NCBI GenBank assembly: GCA_023333565.1
Contig: JAJKFH010001865.1
Location: 3,100,001 to 3,164,000, forward strand
Direction: 5' to 3'
Source of the DNA: Puffinus mauretanicus
Taxonomy: Eukaryota; Chordata; Aves; Procellariiformes; Procellariidae
Length of the DNA: 64,000 nucleotides
Notes under the pieces: model-generated
Told to the model about the DNA's origin: nothing
What the model saw: only the letters and a program-made list of their open reading frames with translations
The model's database searches: none
Position numbers and translations under genes: made by a program
In this document: in pieces, positions 35,469 to 48,381 of the stretch
How the letters are laid out: the number at the start of each line of letters is the position of its first letter
Numbering within the stretch: position 1 is the stretch's first letter

Positions 35469-38400
35469 GTAAGTGACCTGGGAATTGGAGGGGGGAGAAT
35501 TGTTCAGATTGCATGTTTCTCCTGCCCCAGGTGTTTTTTTTCTTTTTAAAAGTTAGAGAGGAAGAAGATACCCACCAAACTTCAGTTACTGGCATTTATG
35601 TTGTCACTTCCAAGCAGAGGGGCTTGACACATTCATCAGATGTTCTGATTCGCTTGTCAGCTAGTGCACAGTGTTAGAGCCATATTATTAATTTTTATGA
35701 ACAATCCAATGCGGTGAATGAGAATTAACTGAAAGGTTGTTGGGTTTGGGTTTTTTTAACTTCACTGCTTTGAACTTCAGCTTCTTTGATGTACATGCCA
35801 ATAAAATTCTTTCTTCTTGTGCCGTATTTCTGCCTCTCCCAACTCCTCCTCCTTTGGTTCTGCGGTGTTTGATACCACAACAGACCAATGTCCACAAGTC
35901 ACCTGCAGAACTACAAACAGGCTTTATCTTAGGAGAAAAATAGTAAAAAGAACAGTTTGCCAGTGAGAAATAGGTAATTGGAAAGTGATGCAGGCAGCTC
36001 TGGCTGCTTTTTCCATCTTGGCATGTCAGGTTAAAGGTATGGCTCAAGTTATTTTGAGAAGTAGTATGTGAGTTATGCTTGTGTTTGTCTTGGCAAAGAA
36101 TAACTCATGGCTAAGAGTATATCTGCATTAAATAGATACTCAGTTTAGCAAAAATATTTTTCCCTTCTCTCCAGTAAAATCTGATGGTTTCTCTTGTCAA
36201 ATACACCATCTGAAGAATGGTGATTTGAAATGATTCCTTTCCTTCCTCTCAGCAGTATAAATCTAGTCAGTCTCTTAAAAATTAAACAGTTTTATTTTGT
36301 TTTATTTCCTTCCACGTTCTCCTACTATCAGCATTCATTCATGAGTACATTACTATAATAGGGGAAGGATATATAGACCTGCCATATCTATTTGGTCAAT
36401 TGCATTAGGTTTTAGTCTTTCCATCTGTTTTTCCTAACTACTAAGAAACTAAGAAGTGTATTGTCACTAAGTATATTTTACTTTTTAAGTAGTCCTTAAA
36501 CCAGAGTCTGATATTCAGTCCTTTTTTTGATTTTTACTTTAATTTTGTTTTTATTTCTATTGCTGTATTTTCTGGAAGCCTTAGCCACAAATCCAGGGTT
36601 CCAAGTGCTAGACATGCAAATGCAGAACAAAAGGAAACTCCAAAGAGCTTACAGGATTTAAGAAATAATAGGTGGATGTAGAAAGACAATTGGGAAGAAA
36701 AATGAAATGACAGGAGAGTACTGGTTGTTGTCATACAGGAATTGTAGCCAACACAACTGCTGCTGTGCTGTTCTAGAGATATGTAGAGACACTTTCTGAA
36801 GAACCTAAGGGCTGCACATTCATAGAATAATTCAGATAGGACTTTAGGAGGTCATCTGATACAAATTCCTGCAGAAAACAGGCCCAACACTGAATTCAGA
36901 TGGGGTTGCCCAGGGCTTTGTTCCGTCAGGTTGTGAAAACTTCTAAGGAAAGAGATTATGCAGTCTCTCTTGGCAGCCTGGTCCAACGCTGTGAAAATGT
37001 TTTTGTGTATGTGATAGCTTTTCTTAATGTTATGACAACAAGAGAGTAAAAAGATAAGTCTCCTCAGTCCTAAGGATGTGCTTGTGCCTTTCTGTGTCCA
37101 AGCAAGAGTGAAGGGACTTGGAAATAGCAAGGAGGGAGACAGGAGAAAGCAGCAATGGTCTACTGAACTGGTAAATAGAACAAAGATTTTATATTTGTAG
37201 CAGAGAGAAAAATCCATTGTTTTGGGTCAAGCAAAGTTTCTTTCAGTATTCTTCCATTTCCTGAGAAATTTTTGGGGTGTTTTTTCCCCAATAGTAATTT
37301 TATTTTCATACCAGAAGTTGTGTTTGTTTATGATGCCAGTAAATAGGCTCATCCATCCCACAATTTCCAAGAAATTAAGCTAATGTTTGGTGTGTTATAA
37401 AGACGAAAAATAAATACTGTAACTTCTCTTGCCTTCTCTTTCATTTCTACTTCTTTCTACTTAACAGCAAAGCGCTTTTCATTTACTGCAGCGTAACTGA
37501 TGGTTTAACTTCTTTTGAAGCTCAAGCGTATTGGATCTTTGGGTACTGCTGCAGGTTTTTTTAGCCCATCATATGGAGCAGTGCTATGTGATTTATACAG
37601 AAATATGTGAACATATTCAGGCTTTTTCTTAGCAAAGAGGAACTAATGGCATGGACACCTGAATGACAAGGAAGCCGATTCATATGTTAAGTTAGAGTTT
37701 ACAAATGTGTTTGGTCTCATGTGCTGTATTTTTGTGTGTCAGATTTTGAGACAGATATATACAAGCCAAGGATGTTATGTTTCTGTCAGGAGCTATAGTT
37801 CAGACTTCAAAAATCCTGTGTAACATGAGCCACTAATGAGCTACCTCTCATTTGTGACCAGTTCTGCATTTCTGGATATATGTCTTTATAAGATGACACT
37901 TCTCAGGGGTTTGAGCAACATTGCTAGAAAAAGTTTGAAATTATTGGTGAAATACACTATTTATACCCAAAAGTGTTTGGGTTTTGGTTTTGTTCTTTTT
38001 TTTTACCTTAATCCTGGAACTATCTATCTCTTTCTTCAGACATATCCTCTATTGGTGTTTGCTGCCATGGGGAAACTTTTTTCTATTTGAAAGCAGTGGA
38101 ATCTGAGTTCAATCTTTAGTACGCACAGTAGCCTTTAATGGATTTTCTAAAACACCTTTGTGTCCTTGCTGGTCAGTCTGGCTCTTAAAAAATTACTTTG
38201 GTGTTTCCCCACCTATTCAGTTGGTCATTATTTGGACAAGCACTTCGTATCTCCAGTTTTATATCTGTGGGTCACCTCTCTATTTGAGGGTGGGTAGGGT
38301 AGGAAACAATTCCTTTGTAAACAAAGCTGTAGGTTTGCTTCTGAAGGTAGTTTATGGCTTCTTGAAACATTAAGTGTTTAGTGTATTTAATTCTAAACAC

Positions 38401-41400
38401 CAGCTGTCTCCTACTTCTATATTTGTATTTTCCTTCTAAGCTGCTTCAGTTTGTTTCTTAAGTGCTTTTTATTGGCTACTCAAATATTTGTGTGTATTTG
38501 CATGTTACGGTGCTTTGGTTAATAATAATAACATGGGAAGTATTTGCCCTTTGGTGAGCACGTTTCTCCCTAAATCAGCAGCCTGTTTTGCCTCTTTTTA
38601 TCACTAGCATTGCTTAATTTTCATTTTAGTGGCATCTATTTGCAACTTCATAAATAGGCTTGGGTACTCTCTTCCCTCCTGGACTTATGTGTTGCTTAAT
38701 CTTTTACTCTTTCAACCAGTAAGCATATTTCTACTGAGATAAAATCTCAAGGAGGAAATAGTTTCAGAGAGAATGAATGTACATCTTAAGTGGTTTTGCA
38801 TGTTTATTTTGAGAAAGAGAAAATGTCAAAAATAAGAACGGAAAAACCCCTTTAAATTCACTACTGAATTTTAGTAGCAGTCTACTCAAATTTGTGTCTG
38901 TAATTTTTTATTGTCCAGTACAATGATGATTTTTTTTCTTACTCTTCCTGAAACTTGCCTTTCTTCCCCTGAAAACTCCCAAAGTGTTTTTTTTTAATGT
39001 CCAGGAGTCACAGAGACAAATAACACTTGTCATGTAACAATTTTCTGCTATGCCTGTATCTCCCTTATTTTAGACACGGTAGATGTACACTCTCTCCAGC
39101 TACCTGTATACTTCTAAATAAAAGCGAGAGAATTATGCAGTTTCTTTATCTTCATGAATGTCTGCTCAGGTGTGACAGGTGGACTTCCACAAATCCCAAG
39201 GCTGATACAATTATGCCTTCATCTTGGTCTTTTACCACCAATCCTTTTTTCAAGGGTGGGGATTCCTGATGAATGTTGGGGAGTGAAAGCATTCAGCTGG
39301 AGAAAAGTCTACCAGATGATTATTGATCCTTGCAGTTATTTAAATGCCACTAGTCTGGTTCAGCATTTTGTTTTTGATGAAGTAGGAGAAATACCTGATG
39401 GTAACTTTTCTTTGCAGATAATCAAGGGTAGCTTGTGTGACAGACTTCTTACAGATGGGAATTCAGGCCTATTTGCAATAAATACGCCAGTGCTCAGTTG
39501 CTTTTAATTTCCTGTGTGCACCTAGGATATATTTGTCCATGTTAAATGTATTGGCTAGGTTTATATTAAGCCCTTGAATAACTGGTGTGTGAAGTCCATC
39601 TATTCTTCTAAAAGAAGCATGATGAGTAGTGTATACCAACATTTCTGTTTCATTGTACAAGCTGAGAAATGTCCAAGTGCAATGTCCATGGTGTTCATAA
39701 TGGCTGTTATGTATATTCTGCCTCAAGGGTTTTCTCACTGCCTTGACCCATTTCAGGTTTGTTTTGTGTTCTGTTTTTGTAGGGAACTTGTTTTTGTTTT
39801 CTTCTTTCATTGTTCTACTACTCAACAGAAAGCTGTTCCTTAAATTTGTCTTTAGTTCATGTTGTGCAAAGCATTAACTCATCAAGATTTTCTAATTTAT
39901 TTTGCATGTGCATTTGATGCTTCTGTTTTTCTGATTGTAGCTGCCAACGGCTTGAATGAGAAGTTGCATTAATTTGTCAGTTTTGAGATGAGTTGGTTAA
40001 AATACACTTTTTATGTTGCTCTCCTGTGAGTGAATAAACAATTCACTGTTTAATTAGGCATGTCATAAGCACATCGCATTCTGGCAAATATTTTTAGGAA
40101 TTGTTGAAAGCTTCGAAACTTTCTCTGTGTATTTGCTAGCTTTTCAAATTTTTTTTTTATATTCATAAGCCAGGCAGCCAGCAACCAAAAAGTAGGGAAT
40201 ATAAGGAAACCTCTGCTTCCAGTGCTTTGGTTCTGCAGATTAAATTAGCTGAAGGAAGCCTTTTTTAGCACTTTATTTACTCTACTTCGTTTTAAAAGTA
40301 TGAATGTATTTTCTTATGTTTTAGCCTTTTTCTGATAGAAGGTAAGGCATTAAATCGATTACCAGAGTGGATAAAACAAGAAATATATGGCTTAGGAAAT
40401 AGCTGATATGAAATGTTCATTTAAGAGTCTCTATTGAATGTTGTGGTTGTTTTTTAAGTTGTAATATAAATAGCAATTATTTTAATTGAAGGTAGACTCA
40501 TTGGAACAAATGTGCTGTGTTTTTTTTTAGTTGAGGCAGAATTAAAGGAGTAGGTTTATAATAATCTAAGTATTATTTATATGAGACTTTAATAGTTTGT
40601 TAGACACTCACTTAGATCATATTTAAGGATTGTAAACGTATTTTGTACAGACTCAGTTTCTGACTGTCCCTGGGACGTGTTTGTCTGCTGTGAATGTAAA
40701 TGGGGCAGTTGGAGCAGCCAGAGCACATTCTGCTGCAGCCTTAGGCTCCGGTTCTGGATTCACTGATTGTCCATCTAGTCCTTCCTCACAAGCGTTTGTG
40801 ATTATACCCACTTTGAAGTTGAAAGCTGGGTGTATTTGACCTTTTTGACTTCCCACAATTGGGATTCCTTGACTGATTGACAAATGTGCTGGGGGGGAGG
40901 GGGTAATTATACCTGTAAAGTTAATTTTGGAAAAAAAAAAAAACAAAAAACAAAAAACTAGCCAGTTCTCTCTCTCTGCATCTTGGGGGAATGTTCTTTT
41001 TTTTTTTTTAATTCTGATTTGGAAATTGTTTTAAAATCAGATTCTGGGTTTGATAGCCTTTGATCAATTAAATATTAGGAGTTTCATTTTTCTCCTTTTT
41101 TCAGTTTTGCCATATTACTGGGGAAAATAAATTTACTTTTCATAAATCATAAGCAGTAGCCACTGTATGGCAGAATAAGGAATATGGCAACTATTGTCAC
41201 CATCCTTTAAGGTGTGGAAGTTATTGACAAATGAGCTGTTTACAAGATAAAGAAAGGATCGGGCCCATAATAAAGTAGTAAACACAACAGAACAGTGCAT
41301 TCAAGTTTGCTACAGCTTTTAAATAGTCTGAATTTGAGCCAACTTTGTTTTTCCTTTCTATGCCCAATCTTAGCCTGCGGAGTGTGTCCTGTGAGAAGAT

Positions 41401-43578
41401 GTTGTCTGAAATGCATATGGTAGCACGGGTAACATAGTCCGAGGTCAGTCCGTGCCAAAGCAAATTATTGGAACATTGAAAAGAAAAATGGAGGAAAACC
41501 AGAATTTCCAAAGTCTCTCTGGCCACTGTTACATCTGCCCAGCCGTACTCAATACTCAGCTGTAGCTGGCAATCCGAATCTGAGCTCTGCAAAGTGGCAC
41601 TGTGGTTTTTACCTGTGCTTTTTCCATCTGCAGTGACTGACACCGGTTTTCCTCAGTGATTATTGGTGGGTGATCTCTGTGATACGTGAGCTGGTACAGT
41701 TCCATTCTTGAAAATTTGGTGTTGTGCAAATGTTTCTTTCCACAAGTACAGCTGGAAGAAAGCCTTATGTTATAACTAAGTTTTAGCAAGGAGGAATTTG
41801 CTCGGTCTCACTGAAGAGTAGTAGCAGTAACCTGTTTTTCAGACACTTCCTTTTTTTTTTTTTTATGCACGTCCAATGCATGGATTGTATTAGGAAATAG
41901 TTACACACCTCAGTGTTTTAATAATTTCACTGGTAATTATTTATTGGGTTGCTGACAATATGATGTAAAGTTAACATTTTATGAGGGATGCTTTAGAATT
42001 TTCCCCTGAGAAATACATAAGGAGATCAGCTCGCAAGCTTATAAGGAGAGCACAATTTCAGGCTGTAGTGGTCCTGAATTGCAAGCTGGCTGGCTGGCTG
42101 AAGTTGTTATTTTGTTTGTTTTCACTTTTTTTAGCGCTGACTCTGGCCCTCTTTGAGAGGGAGGACTACAGCGGAAATAAGTCTTTTCGGCAACCAATAT
42201 AAATACTTGGTGTGGTTTCCTGGGTGACAGTTTTATTTCATACTTTGTTAAATAATCCATATTTTATCAAAAATGTGTCTAAAAAAAGGAAAATGAAAAA
42301 GCAGCGCAGCATGTAGGTGGATTTACCTTAGGAGAGAAGTAACACTCAGAATAACCCACTGAGTGTGCTAAAAATATGCTTTAGGACCAGTACGGATCTA
42401 AAAAGCTTAATGCTTTATTCAGCTTCTGAAAAGCACAATTAGATACTGCGGCGAGAAATGGTCCACTTGGTATTACATTTTTTATGTGCGTGCTTGTAGC
42501 ATTAGAAGGCAATGGAGTTTGGGAGAAATTTTTGAAGTTAGGTTTTGGAGGAGAAGTAAACTTAAGGGTTTTAGTAGTTGATCTCACACACAAATATGCT
42601 CAGGTGCACGAGCATAGTTACCTCCTGTCACTCACAGCAACTCTAATTCCAGCATGCACTAACTCCTGAGTATACCATATATTGCTGCAGTGAAAGTTAT
42701 GTCTTAGAGCACAGTGCTGTGTAACACTGCTATTGAGAAAACATAATAAAAAATGAATTTTCATGACATGGGGAGGGAGGTGTATTATGTCGGAGATAGT
42801 TATTTCTATCAAAAGCCTAAGGTGTTTTTTTCATCTGCTCCCCAGTCCTCCCCAGTTCATCTACTCATCCCTCCTCCCCAGTACACCTATTCTTCTTCTC
42901 TATATAATACGCCTTAGGCTAACCTTGAATCCAGGATTCCATTGCATCCCTTTCTTAATGCACCTCGGGCCAGGCTAAGTGCTGTGTATTTTCTCAATTG
43001 CGTCACTGTGGTGTCATCATGATCTAACTTTATTAGGAAGTGCAGTGAGAGGAAGAAACGACTTTCCTGAATGCAGCTCTCTTGCCTGGTGCTGTTGGTG
43101 CGTTCTTGCTGTTGATAGCCTAGTACAAGTTGGCTGGTAGCCTATGTGATCGTGTCAACATCATCTTAATCTACTAGTAAAATTGTTACAGCTGTGTATA
43201 TATATTTTCTCATCTGCCATTTTTACCTGTGGAAAATTTGATTTTCAAATATGTGTGACAGCATAACTAGAAGAAAGAGTGCATACTGATTGCAAAGTTG
43301 AACCTGCAGCAAAACTCAGTCACGGAGCCCATCCTGCAAACGTGAATGAACACATTTTAGGTTGATGGGCATAAATGTTTCTGTTGATGCTGAAATGATG
43401 ACTTATGTATATCTCGCCAACTAGCTTGGGCCCAGGTTTCTAACATGAGCACATGAGCAGACTGGTACAGAAATCCAAGGAGATTGATGTGAGAAGCACG
43501 TACAGCTTACAGGGTAACTGTCTGGCTAACCATATTTTCAAACTTTTTTGATAATTACTCAAATTCAGCACTCCTCTT
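35469..43578 (+). other. TBCK: TBCK intron, left part
   Basis: The first part of a roughly 18-kb intron (35469-53455). T-rich sequence with a short CR1 relic at 36819-37060 and an A-rich run near 40931-40957. The 140-codon - strand frame at 41221-41643 starts with GTG and resembles nothing known. No exon or RNA gene recognised. Confidence 0.7.
36819..37060 (-). mobile_element. CR1 LINE relic (3' end)
   Basis: It begins TTCATAGAATAATTCAGATA on +, the reverse complement of a CR1 tail, followed by diverged 3'-UTR and ORF2-terminal blocks (GGAGGTCATCTGATAC, GTTGCCCAGGGCTTTG, GGCAGCCTGGTCCAACGC). It is much more decayed than copies B and C. The inner boundary is uncertain. Confidence 0.75.
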
Positions 43579-45790
43579 AATAGTCAAGCAGCACCCCTAG
43601 GTCCTTTTCTACCGGGCAGCTTTCCAACCACTCTTCCCCAAGCCTGTAGCATTGCATGGGGTTGTTGTGGCCGAAGTGCAGGACCCGGCACTTGACCTTG
43701 TTGAACCTCATACAGTTGGCCTCAGCCCATCGATCCAGCCTGTCCAGGTCCCTCTGCAGAGCCTTCCTACCCTCGAGCAGATCAACACTCCCGCCCAGCT
43801 TGGTGTCATCTGCAAACTTACTGAGGGAGCACTCGATCCCCTCATCCAGATCATTGATAAAGATACTGAACAAGACCAGCCCCAAAACTGAGCCCTAGGG
43901 AACGCCGCTTGTGACCGGCCGCCAACTGTATTTAACTCCATTCACCACAACTCTCTGGGCTCGGCCGTCCAGCCAGTTTTTTACCCAGCGAAGAGTGCAC
44001 CTGTCTAAGCCGTGAGCCGCCAGCTTCTCTAGGAGAATGCTGTGGGAGACAGTGTCAAAGGCTTTACTGAAGTCCAGGCAGACCACATCCACAGCCTTTC
44101 CCTCTTCTACTAGGTGGATCACCTGGTCATAGAAGGAGATCAGGTTGGTCAAGCAGGACCTGCCTTCCGTGAACCCGTGCTGGCTGGGCCTGATCCCCTG
44201 GTTGTCCCGCACATGGCTCGTGAACACCCTCAAGATGAACTGCTCCATAATCTTCCCTGGCACTGAGATCAGGCTGACCAGCCTGTAGTTCCCCGGATCC
44301 TCCTTCCGGCCCTTCTTGTAGATGGGCGTCACATTGGCGAGCCTCCAGTTGTCCAGGACCTCCCCTGTTAACCAGGACTGCTGATAAATGATGGAGAGTG
44401 ATTGGCAAGCTCCTCCGCCAGCTCCCTCAGTACCCTCGGGTGGATCCCATCCGGCCCCATAGACTTGTGAGCATCCAGGTGGCGTAGCAGGTCATTAATT
44501 TCTTCCTCTTGGATTATGGGGGGTTTATCCTGCTCTCCGTCCCTGTCTTCCAGCTCAGGGGGCTGAGTACCCTGAGGATAACTGCTCTGACTATTAAAGA
44601 CTGAGGCAAAGAAGGCATTAAGTACCTCAGCCTTTTCCTCATCCTTGGTGGCAATGTTCCCCCCCGCATCCAATAAAGGATGGAGATTCTCCTTGGCTCT
44701 CCTTTTGTCATTAATATATTTGTAAAAACATTTTTTGTTGTCTCTGACGACAGTGGCCAGGTTGAGTTCTAGCCGGGCTTTTGCCTTTCTAATTTCCTCT
44801 CTGCACGACCTAACGAGATCCCTGTACTCTTCTTGAGTTGCCTGCCCCTTCTTCCACAAGTGATAAACTCTCCTTTTTTTCCTGAGTCCCAACCAGAGCT
44901 CCCCATTCAGCCAGGCCGGTCGTCTTCCCCGCCAGTTGTTCTTACGGCACATGGGGACAGCCCGCTCCTGCGCCTTTAAGACTTCCTTCTTGAAGAACAT
45001 CCAGCCTTCCTGGACCCCTTCGCCCTTCAGGACTATCTCCCAAGGGACCCTCTCGACCAGTGTCCTGAGCAGGCCAAAGTCCGCCCTCCGGAAGTCCATG
45101 GTAGCGGTTTTGCTGGCCCCCCTCTTTACTTCACCAAGTATCGAGGATGCTATCACTTCATGGTTGCTAAGCCCAAGCCGGCGTCCGACCACCACGTCTC
45201 CCACCAGTCCTTCTCTGTTTGTGAACAGCAGGTCAAGCGAGGCACCTCCGCTGGTGGGCTCGCTTACCAGCTGTGCCAAGAAGTTATCTTCCACACACTC
45301 CAGGAACCTCCTCGACTGTTTCCTCTCTGCCGTGTTGTATTTCCAGCGGATGTCCGGAAAGTTAAAGTCCCCCACGCGAACAAGGGCTAGTGATTGTGAG
45401 ACTTCTGCCAGCCATTTATAGAATGCTTCATCTGCCTCTTCATCCTGGTTAGGTGGTCTATAACAGACTCCCAGCAGGATATCTGCCTTGTTGGCCTTCC
45501 CCCTCATCCTTACCCACAAGCACTCAACCTTACCATCACAGTCGTTGAGCTCTAGACAATCAAAACATTCCCTAACATACAGAGCCACCCCACCACCTCT
45601 CTTTCCTGGCCTGTCCCTTCTTGAAGAGCTTACAGCCATCCATTGCAGCACTCCAATCGTGAGAGTCATCCCACCATCTTTCTGTGATGGCGACTAAATC
45701 GTAGCTATCCCGCTGCACAATGGCTTCCAGCTCCTCCCGTTTGCCGCCCATGCTGCATACATTGGTGTAGATGTTAAAGCATCTTGTGGG
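43579..45790 (-). pseudogene. CR1 ORF2 (endonuclease + reverse transcriptase), broken
   Basis: Domains in order on the - strand: endonuclease start (YTNVCSMGGKREELEAIVQ), the AITERWWDDSHDW block holding the catalytic Glu, a frameshift near 45600, then GDFNFPD and SNHEVI, where copy B has SDHEMI, so an Asp probably important for catalysis is changed. A basic linker and RT follow, with LDFSKAFDTVSHS (motif A, near 44030-44075), VTSGVP then TAG at 43895-43897 in place of the Gln codon of VPQGS (motif B), and an intact FADD (motif C, 43805-43816). Another one-base deletion lies near 44400. The C-terminus is missing. The longest open piece is 433 codons (44368-45669). Not functional. Confidence 0.9.
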
Positions 45791-45800
45791 TATTTTCAGG
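43579..45800 (-). mobile_element. CR1 LINE (copy C), 2.2 kb, lacking its 3' end
   Basis: A large CR1 on the - strand in the 18-kb TBCK intron. It reaches further 5' than copy B, with almost the entire endonuclease domain up to about 45790. At the other end, homology stops near 43579, corresponding to copy B position 21130. About 665 bp of CR1 3' end (the ORF2 C-terminus, 3' UTR and octamer tail) is missing and is replaced by unrelated sequence. Missing 3' ends are unusual for CR1, whose copies normally share the 3' end; a later deletion is the simplest explanation. About 95% identical to copy B where compared. Confidence 0.95.
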
Positions 45801-48338
45801 CACGACTGGATTATGGCTCATCTTTGTATAAATGGTTCCCTGCAGTGGTGAGAAGTGTTAACCTGTTTTATCATATCAGAGGCAATAACTAATAAGACTT
45901 TGCAGCGTGTCAGCCTAGCTGCATGCAGGGAATAACTTGTCTTTCTGCCCTGCTGACACAGCTTATTCACTCAATTATGTTATTCCAAGGAGAAAGAGAG
46001 AGGTTTCCTTAATATTGAGCTACTTCGGCAAGCAGAGCTCACATTTTTGTAGACCACCTACAATGGTGTATGAAGACATTTGGAGGATGTTTTTGAATGA
46101 CAGTTGGCTAAAAGTTGCTGTTTGTGCACTCCTTGAGGTGTGGGTTCTGGAGCAGGGAGCTTTGTGGGGAGTCAGGGTGGTGGAGGGAATGGAAGAGTAC
46201 AGCTTGAAAAATGTACTTGCAAAATGAAGAAGCATCGAGAAGGTAGGCACCAATGTCTTGACTAGGAAATATGAGAAGCAGAATATGATGGCAAGGGAGG
46301 ACTGAATCTGAAGTGTAAGAACACTCTAGAGTTTGCTAGAGAGGTTGTATAGAGAACGGTGGCTCTCAAGTGTTTGAAAAATTTTAGAAAACAGTTCCTA
46401 AAATCTGGAAGTTTGGCTGCTCCTTCTTTATAAGTAGTCCTGATGGAACATCAAAAAAAATTGAAGCCTTTTTGTATGACCCTTTGCTAAAATGGTCATA
46501 AAAAATGGTGGGGGAGAAAGGGGAGGGGGTTAGGGAGTGTGTCAAGGCATGTATTCCTTTTTATTTATTTATTATCATTAGAATACTTCCCTGCCTGTAT
46601 AGGCCTCTTTCTGTCAGTAACAGTGGATTTAAGCATCGTTCTTCCTCATTTGGTACAGGAGTTAAATACTTTTCACTTTTCAGGCCATCAGAATTCAAGG
46701 GAGCAATGGGAGTCGTTCTATTTGTTTAAAAACAAACAAACAAAAACATCCCACCAAAAATAAACATGCAAAGGACAATGTTCCTAGGGGATTAAGTACT
46801 GCCTTCATCTACTTAATTATGAAGGATATAAACAAAACCATTTGCATGGAAACTACTAAGTGCAAACACACTGGTAATGATTGGTTTCAGTCATAAAATC
46901 CTTTTAGATGATGCAGCTAAAATCCAGTGTTTGTATTTGGTCTTGTTTTCAGATACTTCCTGAAAACTGACTCTGCCTGTCGTGAAAACTGCTTTTTTGA
47001 TAAAAACACGATAGAAGTGGCTTTGCCTACAAATCTGTCCAGAAATGTCCTGTTGTTCTTGCTTATTCTCCCTCTTTTCCACCAGTTGTTTTCAACAACT
47101 GCTGTATTTTAATTGGTATAAAATAGTGCTACTCTATATAAATATATTTATCCCAAAGCTTATATGATGGCACCATGACATTGGGTATTATATTTAGGTG
47201 GAATTCACTGTAAAAAATACATTATCTTTCTTCCATTATGGTTATTTAAAGTAAAAACAAGCACAAACAGCAATGTCTTTGCTACAAACTAGTGTGACCC
47301 TTGATTCGGAGTTGCATCTATTTGTGGCTGCTGTGTGAATCTGCTTTTGTCTCTTTTTTTGTTTGATCAATTCTTCAAAAATCTTTTAAAACCATTATTG
47401 TCTAAGCTGGTTTTAAAATGTCGTCTTTTGTTGTCTTATTCCTAGATATACATGCATCCACTGATTTCAGAAACAAAACATTGTGTTCCGAAAATATGGA
47501 GTGACATCTTCCATGAAGCACGTTTCTTTATGAAGGACTTTGATACTTTGAATAGATTATTTTACTTGAACCCAGATTTTAATTATACTGATTTTCAGGC
47601 TGAAGTTCCTTCTGTATTAAATTTGCTGCAATAAGTTTTGCAAACTTCAAAGACAAAAGGGGGGAAACCCTGCTTCTACTCAGATAAAGCTATCCTTTCC
47701 ATGGATAAAAAGTTGCTTTATAGCTCCTGTGTTTATCAGATGGGACTGTTAAGTTCAGGTTCAGCAGAACTAAAGATACTTGCTTATTTTCTGAAAAAAA
47801 ATTATATCTTCATTTAATAGCCAGGATGAAATGCCTGTAAGAGATTACAGGCTAATGGAAAAATAGATAGGAGCTATGATTGTGCCAGCCTCATGTTCTG
47901 GAGTCCTTTAATCTTTCTGAAGCTTGACTTCTAATTTGAGAATGCTTAAGCAGCTTTAATTCCTAATATTAAAAAAAAATTAAATTCTTAATGCCTATTT
48001 CTTCTTATTAAGAGCAGTAAATGCATATGGCTTAGCAATTCCCAGGCCTATTTGAAAATTAATAGGGTGAGAAGAATAAATACTTTGAAAGTAAAGAATT
48101 TAGGGTGTTGTCAGAGAAACTTCTGAGGGAGGCAAGTAGACCTCAGACTTCATCTTAAGTACTCTTTTTCCTATTACCAGCCTGCTGATTAAGCAGTCTT
48201 CCCTGATGAACAACTTCTTATAGCTGACTAGTCTAAAGGAAGATTCATGCTTGAAGTTAGGATATGCTAAAATAAGTCTCTTTTCTTTGCAGGAAAACAG
48301 ACAAAGCAACTTAAGTAGTAAGCTCAGTATCTTAGCAT

Positions 48339-48381
48339 GTGTAGACTTGTGTGTACGTGTGTGTGAAAATGTGTGTGTATT
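48339..48381. repeat. TG-rich low-complexity tract
   Basis: Interrupted GTGTGT runs with a short AAAA break. Confidence 0.7.

Noticed and set aside
41221..41643. 140-codon open frame on the - strand, the longest outside CR1
   Set aside because: It begins with GTG rather than ATG, has no recognisable motif or family and lies inside a TBCK intron without splice support. Most likely chance.
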